Below, one piece after another: positions 15,679 to 33,846 of a stretch of 64,000 nucleotides of DNA (position 1 is its first letter; the number at the start of each line of letters is the position of its first letter). The stretch comes from Amoebidium appalachense (Eukaryota > Ichthyosporea), in contig CAVNZM010000006.1 of the NCBI GenBank assembly GCA_963693365.1, forward strand, positions 5,208,001-5,272,000, in the 5' to 3' direction. The position numbers and the translations under genes are program-made. The notes beneath the pieces are model-generated. The model had not been told where the DNA came from. It saw nothing but the letters and a program-made list of their open reading frames with translations, and searched no databases.

Positions 15679-17053
15679 TCACGCTGGCAGGCTAGCGAGC
15701 AGAACCACCGACGAAAAGTAGCCAGTGACAACCCCCGAAAGATTGGTTGGCAGACACATCGCCATAGCAACCGGCCCTCCCAATGGCTGCCCGGCCGCCA
15801 TAAATCCCGCCTTAACCACCCACGGCACCCACAACAGCGCATGGGCTAAGATCATACCCTGTAGGGCAAAAACCATCTTGCGAAGGCGATCGACAATCTG
15901 TGGGTTATGATTGGTTGATTCGTGCAATTGGATCGATTGATTGGGCGATTCAATCATGGAAGTGGGCTGATTGGCCGGTGCACTTTGGCTTGGTGCGAAC
16001 TGATTGGGTGCTTCGATTTCTGGGGCCAGTTGTGAATTCTCCCCCTGTGGGGTGGAGGGTAAGGCCAGCAGTGGGTTTGAGATTTGCCGATAGCTGATTG
16101 GTTCTGGGCCGATTGCTGCAACTTGATTGGTTCCTTCCAGAAAAGCTCCTCGGGCGGTTGTTGTTGTTGTGGGTGTGAGTGGGATTTCAGACTGGCCGGA
16201 GGCACGACTTGATGCTGCTGGTGCCTGCTGCGAGCAAGGGCGGAGGGGAAGGGGGGAAGGGGGAGGGGAAGAGGGAGAGGGGATTCCGAAGGGGACCGGT
16301 GTGAGGGAGACGGGGGGGGGGGGGGGGGGGGGGAGAAGGGGGGGGGGTAGGGGGGAAATCCCAGAGGGGGCCGGAGAGAGAGGGGCTGGGTGCGGGGGGG
16401 ATGGGGGGGGGGGGGATGGGGGAGGGGGAGGAGGGGGGGGGGGAGAAGGGAGGGGGGTGGGGGGGGGGGGGGAGGGAAAAGGGAGGGGGGGGGGGGGGGG
16501 GGGAATTCCAAAGGGGACCGGAGAGAGAGGGGTTGGGTGCGGGGAGGAAGGGGGGGTGGGCGGGGATGGGGGGGAGGGGGGAGGAGGGGGGGGGGGGGGG
16601 ATCCAAAGGGGACCGGCAAACGGGGGGGGGGGGGGGGGGAGGATTCCGAAGGGGACCGTAAGTTGAGAGGGGGATAGGGGGCAAGGGGGGGGGGGGGGGT
16701 TTGGGGGGTTGGGAAGAAGACGCCGGGGGAAAAGCCTTAGGGAAAAGAAGGTAGGAGCCAGGTAAAGGAGCAAGCCTCCGGTAGGGGGTGGGTTAGGGGG
16801 GCAGAGGGATTCCTGAAATCGGGAAAGGAATGGGAGTGAGAATGGGGGGGGGGGGGGGGGGGCATGTAAGCGGGGTTTTGTAAAGGGCTGCTTTGGGGGG
16901 GAGGGGGGGGTGGGGGGGGGATGGGGTGGGAAGGGGGGAGGGGGAAGGAGGACGGGAGTGGGAATCATGCTTTTGATTGTTTGCAACTAGAAATTGAGGT
17001 GGCCCCACGGTACCCCATGGCCAGCCACGTGCCTAATCCCACTTTCATGTTAC

Positions 17054-17091
<38 letters not shown>

Positions 17092-17761
17092 ACCAAAAAA
17101 AAAAAAAAAAACCCCTCCACACACACACACACACACACACACACACCATAAATAACGATGAAATAGTCGACACACGCGAAAAAAAAAAACTCGGAAAAAG
17201 TCGAGAAACGCCCCTAAGCCCCCCCCCCCCCCCCTCCCCCCCCCCCAAAAAAAAAAAAAAAAAAAAAAACCCCATTCTTTACTAGACAACTGACTCAGTG
17301 GTACTTCAATGCCATCCAGTCCCCATCCCAATTATCGTATTAGAGCTTCGATGGCTATCCCCCCTATACCCCTCCTATCGCTCACCCGATTGGTATAAAA
17401 TCACTTATCGCCCCCATTCCCCCCTCCCCCCCTCCCTCCCCCCGCGCCCCTGCCCAACTTGAAGAGGGAATCATCCCCAAAATCCAGGAGTCAAGTACGA
17501 AACTAAAAAAGGTGCGTGGGAAGATCAGGGAAAACCTTGAGGCATCGTGGCGTGAAAGTCACTTGCCCGTGGTATAAAAACGTTAAATTTGAGATAAAAC
17601 ACGGCTTTAGACTACTAGGACGATTATGGCTGGGAAGTCCCGGGGATATGAGTTGGGGACTGGGGGGGGGGGGGCGGGAGGCGGGGGGAGGGGGGGGGGG
17701 GGAGGGGGGAGGGGGGGGGGGGAGGGATGGGGGGAGGGGGGGGGGGAGGGGGTGGGTGGGT

Positions 17762-17799
<38 letters not shown>

Positions 17800-17938
17800 T
17801 GAAAAGGGGGAGGGATGGGTGTGTGCCTGTGACTGTAGACACGCGCAGTTGTGTGTTGACGGTGGTCCAAAGTTTTTTATTTTTATTTTCTTATTTTCTA
17901 TTTTCTATTTTTTATTTTATTTTTTATTTTATTTTATT

Positions 17939-17969
<31 letters not shown>

Positions 17970-18153
17970 GGGACGAAGGCAGTGCGATGAAGCGAAAAAA
18001 ATATGATGCCTGTGAATGCAACTGAGCAATCAGCGAGAACCACGCTAGTAAGGATGTACGCAGAAGTAAGTAACTACAGAGCCGTGGGGCGGGGAAAAAA
18101 ACGGGGGAAGCAAGCAAGGAAGGGGGGCGGGGGGATGGGAAAGAGGGGGAAAT

Positions 18154-18184
<31 letters not shown>

Positions 18185-19443
18185 ACATTTTCGTTGCAGC
18201 CGAACGGGTCTGAAAAATCTTCATCTTGTCTCTGACCCTCGCTGGCACCACCCTGTTGGTCTAGGGGGTAAATTCCATGCTCTATAACGGTAGGTAGCGA
18301 CATGCGATTTGCACCCCCTCCAGCCTGACGTTCAAAAACCAAAGATGATTGGCCCCTTGCCAGTGTTGAGCCGTCTGTGATTGGTGTTTGTGATACCGTG
18401 TATATGTTCCTCTCCGGGCCTCCCGTTCGGAATCTTGCGGACTTTTTGAGAACACATGCCATCTGAAAGTAGAAGTATGCACAAACACAAACCGCGATTG
18501 TTGGAAGAAATATATGGAACAAGGAAACCCAAAATGTTTCACGATCGAAGGAGAGACACGCGAAAAGGACACAGGAATATCCGTATATCCCGTCCAAGAA
18601 AAAAGGCACAGCCGCCACATTGAGAAGGAAAATACAACTTGCAAACGAGATATACGAAATTTTGCTGCAAGTCGGCGCGGACCTGTGTTTGACGAGAACT
18701 AGGTATAGGGTGAATGAACTAAAAATAGAAGCAAACGAAGTCCACATAACGGTGCATGTCCAAATATATCCCACAACCGCACACGATCTTTTTGGTGCCC
18801 CACCGTCAAGGGGTACATAGCCGACAACCTCCATAAGGAAAAAAATGAGGGAAATTGCGTTGAAAAATGTGTCCGTGATAGCCGTGAGGAGAGATAACTG
18901 CTGCAAAACAGTTCTCTGTGCGTTGTTGTGTGCGGGATAGCGGTGGAGCCGCCAGAGCAGCCACCCAATAGCAAACAGGCTGGCGATGCAGAAAAGAATC
19001 GACAGTGTCTGAGAGAAAACAGTTAGTTACGTGTCCAAAATCTTTGTTGTAGGAAAGTACAAGCCTTTGAGATAAGTTAGGATGGTACAATAATTATTAT
19101 GCCGATGTACCTCAGTACGAGTGTGAGAGGGTTGTGAGGAAAGCGGGTGGCATGTCAGCCTGTTTTAGCAGAACTCCGGGGTGAACTTCAAGCTAGGGAG
19201 AAAAAGGCGTTTTTTTAGAATGCAGGACAGGGCCCCCCGGGGAGAGAGGGGAAGGGGGGGGGGGGTTACCAAAGGAGAGGGGGGAGGGGAGGGGGGAGGG
19301 GAGGAGAGAGGGGGAGAGGGGGGGGGAGGGGGTGGAATGGGGATGAACATAAAGGGCCTTACCCGCAAACTGTGCGCGACTGCAGAAGAGGGAAGACTCT
19401 CAGACGGGCACTGTGTGGACTCGAAAGAAGGGGATTGGTCCAT
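15679..19443 (-). CDS. GPCR gene C, cyclic-AMP-receptor-like 7TM (subfamily 2), intact
   Basis: Intact 482-residue seven-helix receptor. Exons on the minus strand: 19443-19363 (27 codons, ATG, donor GTAAGG), 19008-18187 (acceptor TTTTCTCTCAG; donor GTAGTC) and 16224-15679 (acceptor CGCAGCAG, stop TGA), all phase 0. Exon 2 carries TM1 (LSILFCIASLFAIGWLL), TM2, TM3 (WTCTVMWTSFASIF), TM4 and TM5; exon 3 carries TM6 (ALLWVPWVVKAGFMAAG) and TM7 (AMCLPTNLSGVVTGY). The cysteine before TM3 and one in extracellular loop 2 (YGYSC) are present. Loop 3 is long and rich in PNQ/TNQ. TM1-TM5 differ strongly from gene B but TM6-TM7 are nearly identical. The ATG lies 8 bases from a CACGTG and about 20 from a CCAAT box. 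Confidence 0.82.
16225..18186 (-). repeat. Gene C intron 2: poly-C/poly-G and T-to-G composites
   Basis: 2 kb intron. Plus-strand contents: G-rich 16240-16960, C-to-A composites at 17058-17111 and 17221-17269 with (CA)n at 17118-17146, C-rich 17405-17450, G-rich 17660-17796, T-to-G composite 17935-17972, and G run 18155-18181 beside the donor. The unique piece 17280-17650 shows no gene. Confidence 0.7.
19009..19362 (-). other. Gene C intron 1
   Basis: 354-base intron with donor GTAAGG and acceptor TTTTCTCTCAG. A plus-strand G-rich block at 19247-19340 reads as pyrimidine on the sense strand; the remainder is unique. Confidence 0.75.
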
Positions 19444-19475
19444 AGTGAAGCACGTGGTCTGCAGCCAATGAAAAA
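19444..19475 (-). promoter_or_regulatory. Gene C upstream element: CACGTG plus CCAAT
   Basis: Read on the minus strand, ATTGGCTGCA (19469-19460) is followed by an E-box CACGTG (19456-19451) 8 bases before the gene C ATG. The same order and spacing occur before genes D and E. Confidence 0.6.
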
Positions 19476-24425
<4,950 letters not shown>

Positions 24426-24992
24426 TCAGGCTTGCAGGGTTGCGAGCAGAACCACCGACGAAAAATACCCAGTCACAACCCCTGAGAGATTGGTTGGCAG
24501 ACACATCGCCATAGCAACGGCCCCTCCCATTGGTTGCCCGGCCGCCATAAATCCCGCCTTAACCACCCACGGCACCCACAACAGCGAATGGGCTAAGATC
24601 ATACCCTGTAGGGCAAAAACCATCTTGCGAAGGCGATGGACAATCTGTGGGTTCTGATTGGTTGATTCGCGTATGGTAATATCTTGACTGGGCGATTCAA
24701 TAACTTGAGTGATTGGATTGGGCAGTGCATTTTGGCTTGGTGGGAACTGATTGGGTGGTTCGAGTTCTAATCTTTGCCCGGGTTGTGTGTTTTCCCCCTG
24801 TGGGATGGAGGGTAAGGCCGGTAGTGGGTTTGAGAATTGCCGATAGCTTATTGGTTCTTGGCCGACTGTTGCCGCTTGATTGGCTCCTTCCAGAAACGTT
24901 CCTCGGGTCGGATCATCTTGAAGTTCAGTTGTTGTTGTAGGTGTGAGTGGGATTTCAGACTGGCCGGAGGCACGATTTGACGCTGCTGACGC

Positions 24993-25131
24993 CTGTTGCA
25001 ATCAAGGGGGGGGGGGGGGGGGGGTGCCAGTGGGGGCCGGGGGAGGGGGTTGGGTGCAAGCAGAACTTGAGGGAAGGGGCCCGGAATGGGGAAGGGAGCC
25101 TCGGGGAGGGGGTGGGGGTGGGTGGGTGGGA

Positions 25132-25162
<31 letters not shown>

Positions 25163-26098
25163 AGGGACGGGATGAGTGAATGCAATCGATGAGAGCCATA
25201 TTGAGTTTCAAGAGGCCTCACGGCCCGGTAGAGTCACCATACGCATGTGCTTTATCCCCAGTATCATCCTCCCTACCTTCAGGGCCAGGTCCCTTTCCCC
25301 CCAGCATCCCCCCCCCCCCCCTGAGGCTCGCCTTCTCTCTCCCCCTCCCCCCCCCCCCTGGAAATAAAATAATAATAAAACTTAGAAAAATAAATAAATG
25401 AACTACCCTAAACTCCTCCTCTACCCAGCCCGCCCTCAACGACTAGACACCACCGTGCATGTAAACTATTTGAAAGCATTTTGTGACCATCTGATTCGTA
25501 TTCCCACACCTTGGTAAATAAATACCCGGCAAAGTATGCATCCACTTAACTTACCAAGTTGTTAACTATGGTGACCCGACCGGCTTCACATCTTATGTGC
25601 ACATCCCAAGGGGCTTCGGAAATTCCGAGACATGAATCTAAAACCAATGAGAAAAGCAAGTACGTCACTGAAACACATACAGTATACGGGGGGGTTTTTT
25701 TTTTTGGGGGGGGGGGGGGTGGAGGGGGTGGACTCCGAGGGGGGAAGGGGGGGGAGAGGGGGGGGGGGGGGAGGGGGGGAGGACGGAGGGGCGCGGGGGA
25801 GATTCAGGAAGAGGTGAGCCAGTAGGTTTCAATAACGGCTACAGACAGTTTGGCTGGGGGGCCCGTGCACTGAAGGGATTGGAGCGGGTGCCACGTGTGT
25901 CGAAGAGGGAGGACGGGGAGGAGGAGGGGGGGGGGGGGGGGGGGGGGGGGTGGAAGGGAGTGCGGTGAAGCGAATGGAATGGAAGAAGGAAAGCAGATCC
26001 TGGTTGGCAAGCGATAACTTAGGGGATTTTGGTGGCACACGCGTGGGCAGGGGGGGGGGGGGGGGGGGGGGGGGGGGGTGATTATATTTTGGACCCAC
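24993..26098 (-). repeat. Gene D intron 2: poly-C/poly-G
   Basis: 1.1 kb intron with plus-strand G runs at 25009-25024 (pyrimidine tract of the acceptor), 25133-25162, 25690-25800, 25927-25950 and 26051-26078, and C-rich 25307-25360. Unique AT-rich piece 25370-25690 without a gene. Confidence 0.7.
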
Positions 26099-26917
26099 TA
26101 TTTCAAAGCTCCACGGGTCTGTAAACTCCTCATCTCGTCTCTCAGACTGACCCTCACCCCTTTGGTCTTGGGGGCAGGGTCCATGCTCCATAACGGTAGG
26201 TAGAGTCGTTTGATTTGCACCCCCTCCAACCTGGTGCCCGAACGCCGTAGATGATTGGCCTCTTGAGAGTGTGGAGACGTCTGTGATTGGTGCTTGTGAC
26301 ACCGTGTATACGGCTCTTTCCGGGACGCTTGTTCGAAATCTGGCAGACTTTTTGAGAACATATGTCATCCGAAAGTAGAAGTATGCACAAACCAAAACCG
26401 CGATTGTTGGAAGAAAAACATGGAACAAGGAAACCCAAAAAAAATCCTCATCGACCAAGAGACACAGAAAAAGGATACAGGAATACCCATATATCCCGCC
26501 GAAAGAAAAAGGCAGAGCCGCTACCGTGAGAAGGAAAATAAAACCTGCACACTAGATATACGAAATTCTGCTGCAAGTCGGCGAAGTTCTTTGTTTGACG
26601 AGAACTAGATATAGGGTGAAAGAATTAAGAATAGAGGCAAACGAAGTCCACATAACGGATGATGTCCACATATATCCCACAACCGCACACGGTATTTCTG
26701 GACGAGCCCCACCGTCAAGGGGTACATAACCGGTAACCTCCATCAGGAAATAAACGAGAGATATTGCGTTGAAAAACGTGTCCGTGATAGCCGTCAAGAG
26801 AGGTAATTGCTGTAGAGTAGTTCTCTGTGCGTTGTTGTGTGCGGGATAGCGGTGGAGCCGCCAAAGCAGCCATCCAATCGCAGACAGGCTGACGATGCAG
26901 AAAAGAATCGACAGTGC

Positions 26918-27490
26918 CTGAGATATAAGAGTTAGTCGGGTGTTACAACCGGTGTTTCTTTTAGGCCGATCTATGGGTCCTTTTGGGTCAGGCAAAATGC
27001 TGTTTGATTTAACCTCTAGCCAATCATGGTAAGGCAGAAATTTCCTTGAACTTCGAGTCGACTCTGTCGGGTGTGATCCGGCCCGGGAATCCTTAAAGAA
27101 AGTCCCTCCTATAAGATCATTGCAATTGCTGGCAAAAAATCCCCCGGGGATCATGCGACAACATTGCAAAGGCCAGCTATGAGTCTCGGAGAAGTACATA
27201 CCCAGCCGGTTGAAGGAGCTAGTGATAATTTGCATCACCTACCAAAATCATCGTATTATTTGGGTATCAAGTGTCATCTGTCACGGTTTTTTTTTTTTTT
27301 TTTTTTTTTTTTCCAGTGTGCCACAGTGTGTTCAACCCAACGGTATGTGTGCCTGTTCAACCCAACGGTATGTGTGTGTGTGCGTGCAGAGGCTCAGAGG
27401 CTCGCGCGCGCATGTGCGTGTGTGTGTGTGTGTGTGTGTGTTTGTGTGTTTGTGTCTTCTTTTTATTTTCCTGGCCCTGGGGGACGCAGG

Positions 27491-27526
<36 letters not shown>

Positions 27527-27527
27527 G

Positions 27528-27559
<32 letters not shown>

Positions 27560-27563
27560 TAGG

Positions 27564-27633
<70 letters not shown>

Positions 27634-27863
27634 GTGCCACACTAAACGGTTTAATTTGATGGAGTCTTTTGATTGGAATTAAAATCATAAACCCGTTCAA
27701 CGGTTTTGATGCTACATGTGGCATCGAATTTCAATAACCCACAATTTATTTGCCTACGGCAAACAAACCTGCAACCCTAGGCTTTCCATCTGGCAGGGGG
27801 TGGGTGTTGGGGGGAGAGGGGGTATAAAGGTACTTAGTAGGAAGGGGATTTGATTCAACGTAC
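26918..27863 (-). repeat. Gene D intron 1: poly-T, poly-G, (TGCG)n
   Basis: Contains plus-strand T run 27287-27312, TG-rich 27365-27450, G-rich 27496-27558 and (TGCG)n 27566-27632. An open frame continues from exon 2 back into this intron (to about 27200), but exon 1 at 27941 aligns with the other paralogues, so the continuation is judged intronic. Confidence 0.65.
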
Positions 27864-27941
27864 CCGCAAACTAATGGCGACTGCAGAAGAGGGAACACTC
27901 TCTGACGGGCACTGCGTGGAGGAAGGCCGCGAGTGCCCCAT

Positions 27942-27975
27942 AATGAATCACGTGATGTGCAGCCAATGAAAAGAA
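27942..27975 (-). promoter_or_regulatory. Gene D upstream element: CACGTG plus CCAAT
   Basis: On the minus strand ATTGGCTGCA (27967-27958) precedes CACGTG (27954-27949), which ends 8 bases before the ATG at 27941. Same order and spacing as gene C. Confidence 0.6.
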
Positions 27976-28629
27976 AGTGCAACCAGACTGATGGGTGCCT
28001 AGCCTGAAGGCTTGATCGAACCCCCCCTTGGTCATGCAAAATAAACAGGAATCCAATGACAAAAACTTTGGTTCCAAGGTTGACTCTGCAGGGCCTCGGG
28101 TAAACTTTGTTTGTCGTCAGTGACGACCGGCAGAAAGGCATCGAAGATTTTACGGTGCCCAGGGTGCACGGGCACACACACCTGCGGACCGAGTAAAGGA
28201 TGGAGTCAGTGATCCAGAATCAATGGGTGGGGTTGCCGGGGGTACGGTGGTGGTTGCCGAGGTGAAAAGGAAGGAGGATGGGAGGGGACCTCTGTTAGAA
28301 GAATGGGGAATCTCAGGAGGGAACTTGTGTGTGTGTGTGGGGGGGGGGGGGGGGGGGGGGGGGAGGAAGGAAGGGGGGAAGGGGTTAATCGAGAGAGGGC
28401 CTCTGGGAGAGAGACAGAGAGATAGAGAGCTCGAGGGAGGGGGGGGGGCGGGGGGGGGGGAGGGAGGGAGGGAGAGACAAAGGGGGGGGGGGGGGGGGGG
28501 GGGGGGACTCGGGAGAGAGGGAGAGACTATCGGAGAGAGAGAGAGAGAGAGTAAAGAGAGACTCTGAGAGAGAGAGGGAGAGAGAGCCTAGGGAGGGGGT
28601 ACTGGGGTAGGAGACAGTGAACGGGACAC

Positions 28630-28827
<198 letters not shown>

Positions 28828-30878
28828 AGAGAGGGAGGGAGGGAGAGGGGAAAGAGGGAGATAGACTCTAGAGAGAGAGAGAGCGAGAGAGCGATAGAGT
28901 GCCTCGGAGGGAGAGAGAAAGAGCCCTTGAGAGAGAGAAAGCCTCGGGGAAGGGGGTGGGGGGGAGGGGAGGGGGGAGTCGAGGGGAGCTTAAGGGAGAG
29001 GGGGGGGGGGGGGGACTTTTGGGGGGGGGGGGGGGGGGATGGGGAAGGACTAGAGCCTGAGATTCGGGGGGAGGGGGGGAGGGGGGGGGGGGGGGGGAGG
29101 GGGGGTTGGTACCGTGGTTTGAAAACTTGCAGAGGAACGCATGTGGCTTCTCACGGTGTACCTAGGCCTGACGTCCCTGCCCTCCGGTCGGAAAGAAACA
29201 TAATCATTCCAGCACTCACGCAAATGTGTCAATTCAAGCCCGTATTCCTCGCAAGGTCAAGAGCAAAATAACACAGGAAACCAGTCAGCCATAAAGTAAC
29301 GGTTCACTAAGGACTTAGCCTCAGTACAAAGTCAATGAATCCGCAGAATTTCTGTCAGAAAGAAAACGGTGTCAGTTGGACGAAACTAACGTTTGAAACT
29401 GCAGCTGATTGAGCCGTGCAGTGTTTTTTTAGGTTTTTTTTATACCTGATTTCAACTTAGGTCTTATCAGTCACGTGGACTAATGTGGCTTCCATAATAT
29501 TACTTTTATTTCCCAGGCTGGGTTTCAGTGACTTCTGGAAGTGACAGAAGGATCAGCCCGGTGCACGTAATTAGTAAACTTGCACGTGCACGTGCCAGCC
29601 TTGGCATGTCACTGTGACGGCTATATGGCAGTGTCACGAAGTTCGGTTCACGCTCTTGACAATTAAGCCCCTACCTATTGTGGGGCCAAAAAAAACCCCA
29701 ACATAGCCTGGGACTATTTTTTTAGTTTCACTGGTTAGTCTGTGACAGCCTCGGAGGTCTTGAAAGTTTGAGGCAAGACGTCAGCACGCGCACGATCGCG
29801 AATACTGGTGTAGGTGCTGCCAAATTTGAAAACCCGGGCGACTCGACAGAAACAGTCCACGACGGTCGATATGAAACCGTTAACAAGTAAAAGAAAAAAG
29901 TGGCCCATATATACGTGTGCAGGCGCACGCGTACAATGAAGCCCCGGGCGCCCAAGGCACGTGGAGTCATTCGAAAGATGATGACGCCATCATTGGAAAT
30001 GATAATGGGCCTCAGGCTCCGAGTATGATTTGCTGCAGAACCAACGGTTTCTGTTGACAAGCTTAACATGGCTTGACTTTGCAGGCGCTGTGTTGGGCAG
30101 GGTCGTTTTTTTTTTTTTTGGTTTTTTTAGACTGTATGCCAGCTGCATGAATCATTCGCTCAAACATGTTCTGTCAAAGTCACGGTACATGTGCAGATAC
30201 TGAGCGTGTCAATGGGGTACTCTCAAAGTTTTTCTCCGTGGCACTGTGCGGATCACGCACGGCGTTTCACATGCTTGGCTGAGGGTTCAAAATGACGTCG
30301 TGACGCACCGTCCCACTGAGTATCAACTCAGCTAGGCCTGGGCCCTTAGGCTCCTCAGTTTGGCTGCCAGATTATTCTGAGGCTCTCATGATGGTTTAAA
30401 GGGTAGTAGGCTGCAGTGCCCGCTGGGTCCATCAACCTTATAAGTAATTGACGTTCATTCTGACACACATTTTCACGTTATGTACCCACGGCATCATAGT
30501 ATGATTCTTCACATCACTGCAGTGCCACACATACCGTGTAGGTTACCGTTTCACTTACGCTTGATACATACGAAAGGTAGCCCTACGTTAGCGGATACCC
30601 GGGCTATCTATCATCGGACTCAGCTTAACTTATCAGTTAAATTACCAAGTTGAAACACCGTGCGAGTCATTGAATTAATCGTTCTGTTAAATTGATGAGT
30701 TACGACACATATGGGCCAGAGTTTCTACATCATGAAACTTCGAGGAACATGATAATCACGTACAAAGGCTGTCAGGTACTGTCTCAGTCGGACTCTTGAC
30801 ATTCGAAGCAACTTAGCATAGTAGTAGACGTGGGACAAAGTCTGAGAACGGGTACCGGTAGCCCCCCTCCCCCCGCCC

Positions 30879-30910
<32 letters not shown>

Positions 30911-31118
30911 ACGCCCCTCCCCCGAGGAACCCCACCCTCCTCCCCCTCCGGCCCCTACTACTTCCCACACAGACACACGCGCATGCGTCGTGTGACACAC
31001 AGTCACACACACCACATATATGTCACGTACACTGACACAAACACACACGCACACACGCACACACTGTGGCACACGCACACACTGGCTGGCACAAACACAA
31101 ACACAAACACACACGCAC

Positions 31119-31162
<44 letters not shown>

Positions 31163-31186
31163 TGACACACACACGCACACACGCAC

Positions 31187-31222
<36 letters not shown>

Positions 31223-31408
31223 CTGTCACACACACCGTGACACACACTTCACTGAAGTCACACACACACATACACACACACACACACACACATACACACC
31301 GTGACGTCGACACATCACAGTCACACACACACACACACAGTGTCACGGCGTGATATCAGTGACACACACTTACACACACACACACGCCGTGACAAACACT
31401 TAGTCACT

Positions 31409-31565
<157 letters not shown>

Positions 31566-32005
31566 AGATACCAGCAAAACAGTTTGGCATAAAGATACGA
31601 TCAATGGTTAAGCTGCCAGATACCGATTTTTTGCAAAGGTAAACACCTTCTGCGAAACCTTGGTATGCTGCGGCAACATAGTGTCTGCTTTCCTGAAACG
31701 TCAATGCATTTGCACCCGGCACAATTTTTTTTAATTGTGCTTCGTGTGGACTTTTGACTACTTCAGTGAATGCTTTCACTTGTGGGATCGTAGGCATGGC
31801 AAACTGAAGCTTGCACGCTAGGTTGCACTGTAATTGAGCAGTGCACTCCGCTGGGTGCAGGTGGCAACTGTCGAAAGGCAGTCTGCCCAGGTCTCTCACC
31901 TGTTAGCTAAACCCAATCTTGTGTTGGATAATGGGCCCTTAGTACTCCAAAAGTGTCGGGGGGCGAGGAAAACGGCAACCCATTATGATAGCTACCTGGT
32001 TGATC

Positions 32006-32096
32006 TTGATCTGCTCAAGCGATCACGAAAAAACATGAAAAAACTTTTAAAAAACTTTAGGTCAATTTTTTCGGTAAAATCCCTTGAGCAGATCAA
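32006..32096. repeat. Imperfect hairpin, 14-bp perfect outer arms
   Basis: TTGATCTGCTCAAG (32006-32019) and CTTGAGCAGATCAA (32083-32096) are exact reverse complements 63 bases apart; inside them CGAAAAAA and TTTTTTCG pair again. It could be a small inverted-repeat element or a structured RNA; no conserved identity is recognised. Confidence 0.55.
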
Positions 32097-32303
32097 ACTG
32101 TTCTGCTTGTATCTCAGTGTACGTGTGCAGGGGGTATAACAACAACACTAACTGTGACAACTTGGTGCATTTTGGTTGAACGGTTCCCAAGTTATTACAT
32201 TTTTAATTTTTTGAAACGTGCATAACGCTATGCTCAAACCTGCATAACGTTATACAATTGTAATGCAAATGTAAATTTGCCTCAAAAAGTTCGTTAAAGT
32301 GCC

Positions 32304-32353
<50 letters not shown>

Positions 32354-32989
32354 AGCACACCGCAGTGTTCGATAGTATTAGTAATGCAAGTCCCTTTTTC
32401 TAGCACTGATTATTCTTTTTTAGTAAAAAAAATTTCCTACTGGCACTACATAGCGCAACTTGATGAATCTTGTTAAGCTTTACCTGGTACCTTAGTTGAT
32501 GTTCATGTCACAGCTGCAAGAAAAGTGCTGACTTACGGCGAAAGTCACTACTATTCTCGCCTGACTAGCAGAGTGTACACACGACAACTAACACGTACCT
32601 GGGCCCACATGCATATGAATGTGAGTATACGTGGGTGATCAGGCCACTAAACTAACAGACATAAACACGTGCAGAGTGGTGCTTGGCAATGCACGATGCC
32701 ACAGCACTAACAGAGAGGGTAGTGTGGAGAGGTAGAAACACAGTTGCATGTTCTGTCAATCTACGTCTGATTTATTATCCTCGATTCTCACCTATTTATC
32801 TGCCGCAGGCAGATCATCCATGAATACAGATCTATCTAAAGGTATTTGCGCATCTGATTGGCAAATACTATGAATACTATATATCTGACCAATCATATAA
32901 CGACACGTACATGAACGGAAATCAAACTGCATTCCCCTCATACCGTCCAACCGCAGACAAAACACGGTTACACCCTCGTTTCCCAAGCC

Positions 32990-33024
<35 letters not shown>

Positions 33025-33846
33025 CCGCTGCCGCCGCCCCGCCGCCACCGCAACCAAAAATTTCGAGGGGGGGGGGGGGGGGGGGGAGGGAACTTCGGGG
33101 AGGGGGGGGGGGGGGTTGAATGCGGAACACGGTACGAGGGGGGGGGGAGGGGGGGATTTTTTTTTGTGTGTGTGTGTTGGGGGGGGGGGGGGGGGGGGGG
33201 GAGGGAGAGGGTGGGGGGGGGGGGGGAACGAGGGGGGTGGGGGGGTTTGAATGCGGAACACGGTACGAGGGGGGGGGGGGGATTTTTTTTTGTGGGGGGG
33301 GGGGGGGAGGGGGGTGGAATCCGAGTCTGCAGTGTGCTTGTGCCATTAGTGTCATTATTAATTAAACAGCTGCAGCATGTGAAAGTGACCTGCAATCACT
33401 TCTACACATTATTATTATGGTATTTTGACTACGCGTAATGATATCATAGGTATTAAAAAGGCGAATGTCGCATGCATGGATGTAGTGTGTGCTTGACGTG
33501 TATGTGGTTGCGTGTGTGCATGTTCGTGTGTATGTGCCGTGTGCGTGTGCATTGAATGTGACATAGCATACTCTACATACACCGTGACATTACAGTTAAA
33601 CTGTAAGTAACATTACAATCATAAACTACCACTATGACATGCTGAACATTACTGGAAGTTAAATGTTGCAACTAACACCTAACAAACTGATTCTTAAGTA
33701 TTAACTTGGCATCATGATGCCAAATCCCATACTAATCGAACCTACTAGACATGCTCTACGTTTGCCACCTGACCCCAAAGCAGCTGGCAGCCACAATAAC
33801 AATTAGAAAAATAAAAAACTACGTGGAAGGATTGGCTCACTCCCAC

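Larger units (their letters stand above)
24426..27941 (-). pseudogene. GPCR gene D, cyclic-AMP-receptor-like 7TM (subfamily 2), in-frame TAG
   Basis: Paralogue of gene C, nominally 487 codons. Exons on the minus strand: 27941-27864 (26 codons, donor GTACGT), 26917-26099 (acceptor TTATATCTCAG, donor GTGGGT) and 24992-24426 (acceptor TGCAACAG, stop TGA), all phase 0. One in-frame TAG at 26554-26552, at the start of TM4, sits where genes C and E have serine (TCG in gene E); the frame continues open and conserved on both sides. Cysteines before TM3 and in extracellular loop 2, TM6 and the TM7 motif LPTNLSGVV are kept. With a single lesion and clean splice sites it may be a very young pseudogene, a read-through gene, or an error. 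Confidence 0.75.

Noticed and set aside
15679-16986. 435-residue proline-rich protein
   Set aside because: Only 16224-15679 is receptor exon 3; the upstream proline part is intron poly-C. The acceptor aligns exactly with genes D and E.
26918-27238. N-terminal extension of gene D read through the intron
   Set aside because: A separate exon 1 at 27941-27864 aligns with exon 1 of genes C and E, and the acceptor before exon 2 is conserved.
29728-30069. Possible protein gene on the minus strand
   Set aside because: Composition is ordinary but there is no recognisable domain, no splice support and no paralogue; treated as chance.
31834-32139. Open frame spanning the 32 kb hairpin
   Set aside because: No recognisable domain, and much of its lysine- and phenylalanine-rich part comes from A and T runs of the inverted repeat.
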